Shown piece by piece: positions 44,632 through 54,301 of a DNA stretch of 64,000 nucleotides (within the stretch, counting starts at the first letter, position 1; each line of letters begins with the position of its first letter). The notes beneath the pieces are model-generated. The model made no database searches and was not told the DNA's origin. It saw only the letters and a program-made list of their open reading frames with translations. The stretch is from positions 62,001-126,000 of the forward strand of contig NZ_SEWF01000004.1 in NCBI RefSeq assembly GCF_004168285.1, given 5' to 3'. The DNA is from Emticicia agri. Lineage in GTDB: Bacteria > Bacteroidota > Bacteroidia > Cytophagales > Spirosomataceae. The position numbers were made by a program, and so were the translations under genes.

Positions 44632-45672
44632 TTATTTTTTGGTAACTGCTTTAATGGCATCTACCTCGCTTTGCTTGTAAACCGAACCATCAGGTCTGAA
44701 AATATCGTGGAACCATAAGGCTGGCTCTCCACCCTCAGGCATGGGTTCATCCCACGCATAAATGGTATTGGTTTTGCCTTTTACCAGCCCCCAGTTAATA
44801 GCGCCTACTTTATATTTGGCAAATATCGGTAAACAGGTTTCAAAGGTACTTTTATGCTTGCGAGCCATATATTCGGTACAAATAAGCGGTCTTTTGAATC
44901 TGCTTTGTAAGTCTTTTATCTGTGCTTCAAGGTTCTCAGGGTCTTTATAATTATGAAAAGTAATGATGTCAGAATTAGCGAACATAAATTCATTACTCAT
45001 CGGATGGTCAGTCCACCAGCCTGCCGTAATCGGTTGAGACGGTTTAGCAGCTCTTGCCCATTCAAACGATTTTTTCAATAGAGGCATTACCGCATCATTA
45101 TAGCCTGAATTGCTCGGCTCGTTGAATAAATCCCATACGGCAACTCTCGGGTCGTTGCCAAATTTACTGATAATTCCTTTGGTATAGGCTTCAAGGCTGC
45201 CCCATGTTCTTGAATCGAACAACATTTTTGTTCCGGGACATCTTGCCCAACCTGAGTTATGCTTGCCGATAATCGGTTCCATTTGTTTGCCTGCTTTCGG
45301 GTTATCGTTCCAGCAGGAATCAAATAATACAAACATAATTTTGATATGGTGTTTGTCAGCAATGGTCAAGAACTGGTTGATACGGCTGATAAAACCCTCT
45401 TTGTCGGTATCATACGGAATATTGTGCAGAAACACTCTCATCATATTCATGCCCAGGCTCTCTGCCCATCCTAATTCTTTATCAATCGTTGCCGGGTCAA
45501 AAGTTTCTGCCTGCCACATTTCCAATTCATTGATGGCCGTGCTTGGAATAAAATTAGCACCCACATATAAAGGTTGCTTGGCATACCAGGCATTGGCTTT
45601 TTCTACTGTCCATCGTTGTGCGTTAGCAAAAAAAGATACACATACTAATACTACTAAAAGGCTTTTTTTCAT
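44632..45672 (-). CDS. Secreted GH-A clan glycoside hydrolase (cellulase/GH5-like)
   Basis: The 346-residue product has a signal peptide ending ANAQ and a TIM-barrel of the GH5/GH-A type. The acid/base Glu is in FNEPSN (residue 185) and the nucleophile Glu in ICTEYMA (residue 267). Strand motifs such as MNMMRVFLHN fit the clan. The exact sugar substrate cannot be told. It is in the SusCD-linked block, 38 bases after the GMC gene. Confidence 0.85.
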   Translation of the reverse strand: MKKSLLVVLVCVSFFANAQRWTVEKANAWYAKQPLYVGANFIPSTAINELEMWQAETFDPATIDKELGWAESLGMNMMRVFLHNIPYDTDKEGFISRINQFLTIADKHHIKIMFVLFDSCWNDNPKAGKQMEPIIGKHNSGWARCPGTKMLFDSRTWGSLEAYTKGIISKFGNDPRVAVWDLFNEPSNSGYNDAVMPLLKKSFEWARAAKPSQPITAGWWTDHPMSNEFMFANSDIITFHNYKDPENLEAQIKDLQSRFKRPLICTEYMARKHKSTFETCLPIFAKYKVGAINWGLVKGKTNTIYAWDEPMPEGGEPALWFHDIFRPDGSVYKQSEVDAIKAVTKK

Positions 45673-45710
45673 GAGGATACGAATACTTTATCTGGTTAGC
45701 GTTTAAAAAT

Positions 45711-47423
45711 TTATAATCTATGTGCTTTCATTTCTTTTACGGCGTAGTCAACCGCACGGGCCGTGAGTGCCATATAGGTTAATGATGGGTTCTGGGTAGA
45801 AGTAGAAGGCATACAGGCACCATCGGTTACAAAAACATTTTTACAGGTATGCATCTGATTCCACTTGTTAAGCATTGATGTTTTAGGGTCTTTACCCATG
45901 CGCACCCCTCCCATTTCATGATTTTCGCTACCCGGATTCCGTTTGGTATCCGAAACCTGAATATTCTTGAATCCGGCTTTGGAATACATTTCTGAAAACT
46001 GCTCCCAGAAATCTTTCAGCATCTTGTCATCGTTGTCGTCATACTTCACCGAAACATGCAACTGGGGAATGCCGTACTTGTCTTTCAAATCTTTATCTAA
46101 CCACACCCGGCTTGCCTCTTTCGGAATGGTTTCGCCCATCATGTGAGAGTTTATCTGCCATAAGCCTAATTTTGGTTGCATTAGCTGACTTTTCAGGTCT
46201 TCGCCAATACCAGTACCTTTAGGCTCCAGTCCACGTGAGGTGCTGAAACCTGCCGCATACCCACGCAAGAAGTCGGTTTCCTGTTTATATACATTACGGA
46301 AACGGGGTACATAGCTGCTGTTAGGGCGTTTGCCTTCTACGGTAGAATCTAACAGGCCATCATACTCGGCAGTAATACGCCCTCTGAACGTATGAAAGGC
46401 CATGTATTTACCCAGTATTTCGTTGTCATTGCCCAAACCGTTCGGAAAACGGTTGGAGATAGAGTTCAGCAAAATCAGGTTGGAGTTGACAGTTGAAGCA
46501 TTCACAAAAATGATTTTTGCGTAATACTCAATCATTTCTCTGGAATTGGCATCTACTATGCGCACACCTGTTGCCTTTTGCTTTTTATCGTCGTAAATAA
46601 CCGAGTGTACTACCGAATGTGGACGGAGTGTAAGTTTACCTGTACGCTTTGCCCACGGAATTGTAGCCGCCACACTACTGAAATAGCCCCCATACGGGCA
46701 TCCTCTCTCACATATTACCCGATTCTGGCATTGGGCACGCCCTTGTTTATAATGAATGTCTTTCGGTTGAGTCAGGTGAGCGGCTCTGCCAATTACCACA
46801 TAGCGGTCTTTGTAATGAGTTGCCATCTGTTGCTTGAAATGTTTTTCAACACAACTCATTTCATGAGGTGGTAAAAACTCTCCGTCAGGTAAGGTAGGCA
46901 CGCCATCTCGGTTGCCTGATATTCCGGCAAATTTTTCTACATAGCTATACCAGGGTGCAATGTCGGCATACCTGATAGGCCAGTCGGTAGCATAGCCATC
47001 ACGGGCAGGCCCTTCAAAATCAAAATCGCTCCAGCGTTGGGTCTGACGTGCCCAAAGCAAAGACCGCCCCCCTACCTGATAGGCACGCATCCAATCAAAG
47101 GGTTGCTCCTGAATATATTCCTGCTCGGCATCTTTTACTAAAAAATGCGTGGTGGCTTCACTGAATATATAATGTCTGCTAGCAATTTTGTATTCATTTT
47201 TAAGGGCAGTAGGTACCTGCCCTAAATGCTCAAGTTCCCAGGGATTTTTCAAAGTGGTCGGATAATCCGTTACGTGTTCGATGTTCCGGCCACGCTCTAA
47301 AACAAGGGTTTTCAGTCCTTTTTCGGTAAGTTCTTTGGCTGCCCAACCGCCGCTCATACCAGAGCCAATCACGATAGCATCAAAAGTGCGTTCATTGATA
47401 CTATCTATATTCAAATAAGACAT
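45711..47423 (-). CDS. GMC-family oxidoreductase
   Basis: From the ATG at 47423 the product is 570 residues and starts with the FAD-binding motif DAIVIGSGMSGGWAAKELTEKG. Later come the GMC elements RSLLWARQTQRW, a cysteine-rich CQNRVICERGCPYGG and a C-terminal NPSLTYMALTARAVDYA. Such enzymes oxidise sugars or alcohols. The usual small subunit (gluconate dehydrogenase subunit 3 type) is not adjacent. A TTG at 47447 would add 8 residues and was rejected. Confidence 0.9.
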   Translation of the reverse strand: MSYLNIDSINERTFDAIVIGSGMSGGWAAKELTEKGLKTLVLERGRNIEHVTDYPTTLKNPWELEHLGQVPTALKNEYKIASRHYIFSEATTHFLVKDAEQEYIQEQPFDWMRAYQVGGRSLLWARQTQRWSDFDFEGPARDGYATDWPIRYADIAPWYSYVEKFAGISGNRDGVPTLPDGEFLPPHEMSCVEKHFKQQMATHYKDRYVVIGRAAHLTQPKDIHYKQGRAQCQNRVICERGCPYGGYFSSVAATIPWAKRTGKLTLRPHSVVHSVIYDDKKQKATGVRIVDANSREMIEYYAKIIFVNASTVNSNLILLNSISNRFPNGLGNDNEILGKYMAFHTFRGRITAEYDGLLDSTVEGKRPNSSYVPRFRNVYKQETDFLRGYAAGFSTSRGLEPKGTGIGEDLKSQLMQPKLGLWQINSHMMGETIPKEASRVWLDKDLKDKYGIPQLHVSVKYDDNDDKMLKDFWEQFSEMYSKAGFKNIQVSDTKRNPGSENHEMGGVRMGKDPKTSMLNKWNQMHTCKNVFVTDGACMPSTSTQNPSLTYMALTARAVDYAVKEMKAHRL

Positions 47424-47538
47424 CAGGGAATTTTTTGTTAGGTTCAAAAGATTAATTACGCCTATAATACGTATTTACTCTGTAAATATTCTAAAAATCA
47501 ACCAAAAGGTCAATATTTTTTCTTGTAAATATTCTATT

Positions 47539-48840
47539 TTAATTCAAACGCTTCAATACCTGCTGCCCTACTCTGGTACCCTGGGTTTGTCCATGTTTGA
47601 TGGCATCCATAAAATGTATGCCTCCATAAAAACGGGAAATGGCCGCTTCTTCTGCCGCTGCCTTGAATGACGGGAAAGCACGTGGTGGTAAACCATATCG
47701 TTTTTCTACGGTATCGGTATAAGCCACATTCTCTCCTAAAAAATGGGTAAGAATCACTGCCGAGGTAGTTGAAATAGTAGAATGTCCACTTAAATATTCA
47801 GGAAATGGCGGTGTTTGCAGTATAGGTCGCCAGTTAGGGTCTATGAATTTTCTGATGGCCGTTTCGGGACGAACACGATTACTGCGGTATTTCTCTCCCC
47901 AACAACCTATAAAACCGTCCATTAAACCTATGGCAACTGCCGTGTGTATCTGTAGGGTTCGGGCAAGGTCCAGGTTCTTTTGCTGGCATACAATGCCTAC
48001 GATTCCCATCCAGTGCGCACCCGGCGAAATCTTTTTTACGCCCACCATCAAATGCCCGTTGTCTTGTAAAGCAAATGGGTTGCAGTCCCAGAAAGCGGCA
48101 ATTTCTCTATCTTCCGGCGAAAGCGGTTTCTGATACAGGTCAAGCATCAACTGGTAGAATTCTGATTTCTTATCAGTTGAAAAAGGGATAGGTTTAATGG
48201 GGTCAAACTGATTGGCAGAATCTAGCGTAAAAGAACGGACTGTATGAAAATAGGGTTCTACCGGTGGGAAATAGGCAGGTGGTGTCGGAAACCAGTCGCC
48301 ATCTTTACCGCCGGGTGTATAACGAGGATAATTACTGATTTTATTATATTTATCAGCCTTGGCATAAGCTAATATCTGCTTGCTGATATCTTGCGCATGC
48401 GCTAACGAATTGTCCATCACTTCTTTCGAAAAACCAAGGGTCTGGCAGGAATCTATCCATTTTTTCTGGTAGTCGGCCATCATTTTACCAGAAGGCTGCA
48501 TTTTTTTGGATATTTCCATCATGGCTAAAATAGCGGCTGCCTCAGCAGAAAATTCGCCTGAAAGTTGAGTTTTTTTTATGGCAGGATATTCATTCAGTTT
48601 CCCTTGCATCGAAGGAATAGAATCGTTATTCTGTGAAATTACTTCATAACCTGCCAGACAGGCATAAGAAAAAAAACGTGAAGCCAGGGGTGGATTAGAT
48701 ACATCGTGTATCATGATTTCGGTCATGCGGTCAATCACTTTGCTTACCTCCTTACTGCTCAGTTTAGGCAACTGTTCAGGCTTACTGGTGCAACCAATCA
48801 TTACACAGATACAACTTAGTAATACTATGAAAAATCTCAT
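47539..48840 (-). CDS. Vanadium-haloperoxidase/PAP2-like lipoprotein
   Basis: The 433-residue product has a lipoprotein signal with Cys near residue 17 (CVMIGCTSK). The C-terminal PAP2-type core shows KYRSNRVRPETAIR, PEYLSGHSTIS and SRFYGGIHF. These are the Lys-Arg, Ser-Gly-His and Arg-His positions that bind vanadate or phosphate in this superfamily. Whether it is a haloperoxidase or an acid phosphatase is open. It follows the UnbV gene in the same direction, a pairing common in Bacteroidota. Confidence 0.85.
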   Translation of the reverse strand: MRFFIVLLSCICVMIGCTSKPEQLPKLSSKEVSKVIDRMTEIMIHDVSNPPLASRFFSYACLAGYEVISQNNDSIPSMQGKLNEYPAIKKTQLSGEFSAEAAAILAMMEISKKMQPSGKMMADYQKKWIDSCQTLGFSKEVMDNSLAHAQDISKQILAYAKADKYNKISNYPRYTPGGKDGDWFPTPPAYFPPVEPYFHTVRSFTLDSANQFDPIKPIPFSTDKKSEFYQLMLDLYQKPLSPEDREIAAFWDCNPFALQDNGHLMVGVKKISPGAHWMGIVGIVCQQKNLDLARTLQIHTAVAIGLMDGFIGCWGEKYRSNRVRPETAIRKFIDPNWRPILQTPPFPEYLSGHSTISTTSAVILTHFLGENVAYTDTVEKRYGLPPRAFPSFKAAAEEAAISRFYGGIHFMDAIKHGQTQGTRVGQQVLKRLN

Positions 48841-48903
48841 TAGTGTAAAATAGTGTTAAGGTTGGTTTTGAAGATAGTGTTTTAGGTAGGTAACTAAAAA
48901 CAC

Positions 48904-51900
48904 TTACTTCTTAAAGGCATACGCTTTTAATGCCTGTTGATTAACGCCAAATAGCAACAGATTATTGACAGACATTATACTGCGTACATCTCCTTTCAGG
49001 TTTAAGCCTGATTGCTGCTGACTTAACGAAGCAAATTGACCTGTTCCATCGCCTTTTAATACAAGTCCTAAATTAGCATCATATTTACCAAATCTCAAAC
49101 GTCCCCGGTTCATGTTTCCGGCAAGTACGAGGTCTTTTTTTCCGTCACCATCAGCATCAATGGCTGACATGGCAAAAACAGGTGAAAACTGTGCGGCTAA
49201 AGGCAGGCTTTTTTCCTGAAACTTGCCTTGGGCATCTGCTATAAACAAAGTTGTTCTGAGCGTATTAACAGTCAGTCTTTTTACGTTGTTCATTTCTTCC
49301 TGCGTAAATATTTCGTTGATACCTGCATCGGCATAGCTTTTATAATCAGGGAAACGGGTACGCATGATACTCAACTGGTCGAGCAGTTCGTCACGGGTAA
49401 CATACGGATAGCTTTTACCTAAAATACTGAAACACAGAATCGGGTCAACTGAACCATTATCATCAAAATCTTTGTAAAACAACTCGGCTGGTTCTTTTTC
49501 GCTGGCTTTCAGTTGAGAATTTAAGCCTAAATTACCAACCAGTAAATCTACCTTGCCATCGGCATTAAAATCATCGAGCAAGAGTTTATTCCATAAACCA
49601 GCATAATTTTTTGCAAAATAAGTAGTGGTAACATCGGTTAATTTACCTTCATTTACTGCAAATACCTGAATCGGCATCCATTCCCCTACTATTATTAATT
49701 CGGCTTTTTTATCATTATTCAAATCATACCAGGCGGCATCGGTTACCATGCCTATGTTTTTGATAGCAGCCCCAATATTATCCGTCCGGTTAGCAAAGCG
49801 GATTACTCCCCCGCTACTCTCATTAATCAGGATATAACTCTGAGGTGTTTCAGGGTAACGTCCCGGAATTACTCTTCCGCCAACAAACAAATCGGGTTTG
49901 CCGTCCTGATTAATATCTGCCACCCTTACACAGCTTTTACTCACCAGCATCGGTGGCAAAGCATTAGCTACTCTCGTAAAATTACCTTTGCCGTCATTCA
50001 GGTAAAGACGATCCTGCAAGAGGGCGTCGTCTGGCATTAACGACCCATATCCACCACTACATACATACAGGTCAGTGAAAGTATCGCCATTGGCGTCAAA
50101 AAATAGGGCATCTGTATCTTCACATTTTTTATCAGTCTCCAATGCGGGCTGTGCTTTAGCTGAAAAATTTCCACCTTTTGCCTGTATAAACAGAGTACCC
50201 GCCTGTCCGCTGCCACCTCCTACAAAAATATCCTCCAGTCCGTCGCTATTAATATCAGCTTTTGCCATACAAGGGCTACTGAAAGATAAAGGATTAATGA
50301 GCAGGGTTTGCCTTTTAAAATCATTAATGGCGTCGCCTGCGGCGATATATTTAATACCTGCATTGGTTTCTTTTAGCAAAGGCTGAACCGATTGTATAGG
50401 CTGACTGGCAACTTTGGCATCTTTTTCTTCTACTATCAGTAATTTATCTGCCGCTACTTTGGTCAGTAATTGTTGTTTACCACTAAGCCAGACAATTCTG
50501 ATTGAATCAATGGCTGACTGGCTACCCAAACCAAAATGCAACACAGGCGATACACTCGACTGATACCCCCGGGTTGGCATTTGTTCAAGATATTGTACTT
50601 TACCGTCTTTATACAACGAAACCTTTGCTCCTACACCCACTTTATTCATTCCCTCTCCGTTGAGTTTCAGTTTTAAATAATGGTTTTTCAGGTGTTTGTC
50701 GGCGTCATTCTGATAAATAAAAGCAGGTTGATTGATATTGTTGATGACTAAATCGAGGTCGCCGTCGTTATCCAAATCTGAATAAGCCGCCCCATTGCTA
50801 TTGGCATTGTGGCTCATACCCCAACTATTGACTACATTGCTGAACTGTAAATTCTGTCCGTTTTTGTACATATAGTTGGTCAAATTCGACGAAGGAATTT
50901 TCATCACCAAATCTAATACATTCTGGCGTTGAATATTGGCCTGGTTATTCTGAATATAATCGCTCATATATTTCAGAAAATCCATGTTGGTATAGTCTCG
51001 CAGGTAGCCGTTGGTAATGTAGAGGTCTTTCCAACCGTCGTTGTCATAATCGGCAAATAGCGCACTCCAGCTCCAGTCGGTATTTGATATACCTGACAAC
51101 TGCCCGATTTCTGAAAACTGAGGGTATTTAGTGGCGGAGTTGGTATTGAGTACACCCTGATTCAACTGCAACATATTACGCATATACTGGTGCCCGAAAC
51201 CTACTTTCAGGTTGAAATCAAATTTTTCATAATTGTCGGGTGCCATCAGTAATTTCTGCCTGCGGTTGTCTTCCGGCAACATATCAAGGGTAAAAATATC
51301 TGTCAGGGCATCGTTATTAATATCTGCAGCATCGCTACCCATCGAAAAGTGTGAAAAATGACCTATCCCCTCACTTATCTGATTGGTAAACCCACCTTTT
51401 TTATTGTTGATATAGAGAAAATCAGGAATGGTATAGTCGTTTGATACATACATATCCTGCCAGCCGTCGTTGTTATAATCGGCAATGGCTATCCCTAAAC
51501 CATACGATAAGGCCGAGCTCAACAGTCCGGCTTGTTTGGTAATATCTTTGAAGACAGGTTCTCCGTTTTTTCCTTTGTCATGTCTGAAAAAACGCATACC
51601 GTTGTCGGGGTCTTCTTGTTTTAAAATCTCAGCGGTAGTTGCTTCATCTAAAACGGGTAACGATTTAGGATTGTGGTTGAGCAGAAACATATCCAGGTCG
51701 CCGTCTTTGTCATAATCAAAAAAAGCAGCTTGTGTGCTGGTAGATGGGCTGTCTAAGCCATAGTCGTGTGATTTTTCGATAAATGTCGGAATGCCATTGG
51801 CATTTTTACCCTGATTGATAAATAATTGGTTAGTACGTTTTTCGGGAGGCAAATTTCCCGAATAGCAAACATAAATATCTAATAAGCCGTCTCCGTTCAC

Positions 51901-52311
51901 ATCTGCCATTGTTGTTCCGGTTTTCCAGGGGCCTTCACGTCCGGCTACGCCTGCGGCAGTAGTAATGTCTTCAAAAACCATGGCTCCTTTATTGAGGTAA
52001 AGGTGGTTTGACTGCATATTGCTTGTAAAATAAATATCATCTAACCCATCGTTGTTCAAATCGCCTACGGCCACACCACCTCCATTATAGAAGTATTCAT
52101 ACATCAGCACATTGGTATTGAGGCCCTCATTGATGATATTCTGAAAATCAACATGGGTTTTCTCGGGAGCTAATAATGTAAAAAGCTGAGGTTCGTCTGA
52201 AGATTCAGCCGCAGGGTTTTCAGCAGATTTCTTATCACTCTCGCAAGCCAGTAATAATAATACCGGAAATACTAAAGCAGAGCAACGTGTAACAAGGTTC
52301 AGGGATTTCAT
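48904..52311 (-). CDS. VCBS/FG-GAP repeat lipoprotein with ASPIC/UnbV domain
   Basis: The ATG at 52311 gives 1135 residues with a lipobox LLLLACES. At least ten calcium-binding-type blades (DLNNDGLDDIYFTSN, DVNGDGLLDIYVCYSG, DFNADGKVDLLVGN) make beta-propellers. An ASPIC/UnbV domain sits in the centre (GVGAKVSLYKDGKVQYLEQ). It is a large surface protein, probably for binding. The SusD terminator-like hairpin lies just upstream, so its transcription may partly depend on readthrough. Confidence 0.88.
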   Translation of the reverse strand: MKSLNLVTRCSALVFPVLLLLACESDKKSAENPAAESSDEPQLFTLLAPEKTHVDFQNIINEGLNTNVLMYEYFYNGGGVAVGDLNNDGLDDIYFTSNMQSNHLYLNKGAMVFEDITTAAGVAGREGPWKTGTTMADVNGDGLLDIYVCYSGNLPPEKRTNQLFINQGKNANGIPTFIEKSHDYGLDSPSTSTQAAFFDYDKDGDLDMFLLNHNPKSLPVLDEATTAEILKQEDPDNGMRFFRHDKGKNGEPVFKDITKQAGLLSSALSYGLGIAIADYNNDGWQDMYVSNDYTIPDFLYINNKKGGFTNQISEGIGHFSHFSMGSDAADINNDALTDIFTLDMLPEDNRRQKLLMAPDNYEKFDFNLKVGFGHQYMRNMLQLNQGVLNTNSATKYPQFSEIGQLSGISNTDWSWSALFADYDNDGWKDLYITNGYLRDYTNMDFLKYMSDYIQNNQANIQRQNVLDLVMKIPSSNLTNYMYKNGQNLQFSNVVNSWGMSHNANSNGAAYSDLDNDGDLDLVINNINQPAFIYQNDADKHLKNHYLKLKLNGEGMNKVGVGAKVSLYKDGKVQYLEQMPTRGYQSSVSPVLHFGLGSQSAIDSIRIVWLSGKQQLLTKVAADKLLIVEEKDAKVASQPIQSVQPLLKETNAGIKYIAAGDAINDFKRQTLLINPLSFSSPCMAKADINSDGLEDIFVGGGSGQAGTLFIQAKGGNFSAKAQPALETDKKCEDTDALFFDANGDTFTDLYVCSGGYGSLMPDDALLQDRLYLNDGKGNFTRVANALPPMLVSKSCVRVADINQDGKPDLFVGGRVIPGRYPETPQSYILINESSGGVIRFANRTDNIGAAIKNIGMVTDAAWYDLNNDKKAELIIVGEWMPIQVFAVNEGKLTDVTTTYFAKNYAGLWNKLLLDDFNADGKVDLLVGNLGLNSQLKASEKEPAELFYKDFDDNGSVDPILCFSILGKSYPYVTRDELLDQLSIMRTRFPDYKSYADAGINEIFTQEEMNNVKRLTVNTLRTTLFIADAQGKFQEKSLPLAAQFSPVFAMSAIDADGDGKKDLVLAGNMNRGRLRFGKYDANLGLVLKGDGTGQFASLSQQQSGLNLKGDVRSIMSVNNLLLFGVNQQALKAYAFKK

Positions 52312-52343
52312 CAGATAGGTTAGGGCTTCAATAACAAAAATTT

Positions 52344-52380
52344 TGGGTAGTTGAGTACCCGTAAGGCACTCAACTACCCA
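52344..52380 (-). terminator. Hairpin between susD and the UnbV gene
   Basis: A 13-bp perfect stem (TGGGTAGTTGAGT at 52344-52356 with ACTCAACTACCCA at 52368-52380) is followed on the minus strand by AAAATTTTTGTT. It lies 17 bases after the susD stop and could act as a terminator or mRNA processing site that lowers expression of the downstream enzymes. Confidence 0.75.
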
Positions 52381-52397
52381 ATTTATTAACATTTCAA

Positions 52398-54281
52398 TTA
52401 GTACCCTGGATTTTGTACTAAGTTTTTATTACGGTTCATTTCGTCACGATGGATAGGTAAGAAATACATTTTATCTAACCATGTGCGGTTTTCTTTACCA
52501 GGATCCAACTCGGTTACTTTATACTGATAATCATAACTGGTTGGGTCATATTTGTAGAGTGTAACCGTTTTACCCGGTTTCAATGTACCTAATACAGTAA
52601 TAATATTGGCTTTTCTACCTAAAGTAGTCGGTGCAATCATCCAGCGACGGGCATCATAATAGCGTTGTTCTTCAAACGCCATTTCGATACGACGTTCGTT
52701 TCTGTAACGCTGACGTAAAGCATCACCTGACTCTGTAATAGCCGGCATACCTGCACGGAAACGGATTTTATTCAACCATGTACGAGCCTCGGCATCTTCG
52801 CCCAACTCAATACAAGCCTCTGCATAGTTAAATACAGCTTCTGTAAATCGCAAAGCTGGCCAAGGTACTTGTTGCCATGTATTCTGGTCAACAATAGCCG
52901 GATTCGGGTCAATGAATTTACGCATATAATAACCGGTATAGCTACCATTCCAGTCTTCAACCGAACTCTTACGGGTATCTAAACCGAAGTATGGGGTTTT
53001 AGCACCTGAGCCATTGCCCAATTCATATTGTCCGGTCTGAATCTGGTTAGCAGGGTCTTTAGCCGCTACGTCAGCCGTACGTGGTTTCCACGGAGCGCCA
53101 TCATAGAGAATAGACGCATAGAAACGTGGGTCACGACCTACATAAGGCTGGCTGGCATGTTCAGTTTTAGACCAGTCGAACTTGGTTCCGTCCATCATTT
53201 CATAGTCATCTACAAAGTGTTGGATAGGGGCATTACCTGCCCAGTTATGATACCCATTCGGGCCATTGAATAAACCCTGACGACCACCATCTTCCTGCTT
53301 GGCATTGATGAAATAGCGACCAAAAATCATATCTCTTTCACCCCCGTTTCTTGAAAGCGAGATATTCATATAATTGGTTGTTCCTTCTTCTTTCGATACA
53401 GGAGCAGACAAATTAAGCATAGCACCATAGTTGGGCAAATCTAATACCGCTTTAGCGGCTGCTTTGGCTTTTGTCCAACGTTCCACACGGCTTCCCGTTG
53501 TCATGGCCAGTACCTCAGGTTTGCTGAATGCCGCCATTGCAGAAGATTTTGCTTTGGCAGTATTTGCATCATACAAATCGCTGGCTGCATAAGTTAAAAT
53601 ACGAGCTTTAAGTGCCAATGCTGCTGCTTTTGAGGCACGTCCGTTGGCTAAAGTCATTCCATCAAGTAAACCTGCGGCGGTATCGCAATCTTTTACAATA
53701 AAATTGATACACTCTTCCATTGTATTACGAGGTGCCATATAGTCGGCCTCGCCCAAAGCATACGGGCGATCCACTAAAGGTACGCCACCATAGTTACGTA
53801 CCAACTGATGGTATAGATACGCACGCATAAAAGTAGCTTCACCTTTCAGACGCTCAACTATTTTATTGGTGTTGGTAAAGGTTACTTTTTCAAGATTGGC
53901 AAGTGCGAGGTTACAGGCCCTGATACGGATATACATCTGGCCCCAGCTTTGGCTACGGTTGTTACCCGTAGTATTGGTACTATTTCCCCAACCAATATCA
54001 GCCGGATTTGAACGGGCTTCTGTAATGGTGGTAATCCCACGGCCCGGGTGAGTAAACGACGCTTCATCGGTTAAAGATGCCTGCATTTCCTCGCTGAAAC
54101 CACCCTGATGCAAACTGGCATATAGCTCAGTTACAAAAGCCTCAGCCAAGGCCGCATCTGACCAAACAGCAGTCTCTGATACCTGGTCAAGCGGACTGGT
54201 ATTTACAAAGTCATCATTACAACTGGTTACAGCAAATCCTGCTATAGCGGTTGCGACTAATATTTTCTTAAATTTATTCAT
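52398..54281 (-). CDS. SusD/RagB-family nutrient-binding lipoprotein
   Basis: The 627-residue product has a lipoprotein signal with Cys near residue 21 (FAVTSCNDDF). The SusD fold is seen in a long helical core with the TPR-like N-terminal half (MRAYLYHQLVRNYGGVPLV) and a C-terminal RIEMAFEEQRYYDARRW. It caps the SusC channel and presents the substrate. It follows the SusC gene by 20 bases. Confidence 0.95.
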   Translation of the reverse strand: MNKFKKILVATAIAGFAVTSCNDDFVNTSPLDQVSETAVWSDAALAEAFVTELYASLHQGGFSEEMQASLTDEASFTHPGRGITTITEARSNPADIGWGNSTNTTGNNRSQSWGQMYIRIRACNLALANLEKVTFTNTNKIVERLKGEATFMRAYLYHQLVRNYGGVPLVDRPYALGEADYMAPRNTMEECINFIVKDCDTAAGLLDGMTLANGRASKAAALALKARILTYAASDLYDANTAKAKSSAMAAFSKPEVLAMTTGSRVERWTKAKAAAKAVLDLPNYGAMLNLSAPVSKEEGTTNYMNISLSRNGGERDMIFGRYFINAKQEDGGRQGLFNGPNGYHNWAGNAPIQHFVDDYEMMDGTKFDWSKTEHASQPYVGRDPRFYASILYDGAPWKPRTADVAAKDPANQIQTGQYELGNGSGAKTPYFGLDTRKSSVEDWNGSYTGYYMRKFIDPNPAIVDQNTWQQVPWPALRFTEAVFNYAEACIELGEDAEARTWLNKIRFRAGMPAITESGDALRQRYRNERRIEMAFEEQRYYDARRWMIAPTTLGRKANIITVLGTLKPGKTVTLYKYDPTSYDYQYKVTELDPGKENRTWLDKMYFLPIHRDEMNRNKNLVQNPGY

Positions 54282-54301
54282 TGCTGTTTAATTTAATTTT
54301 T

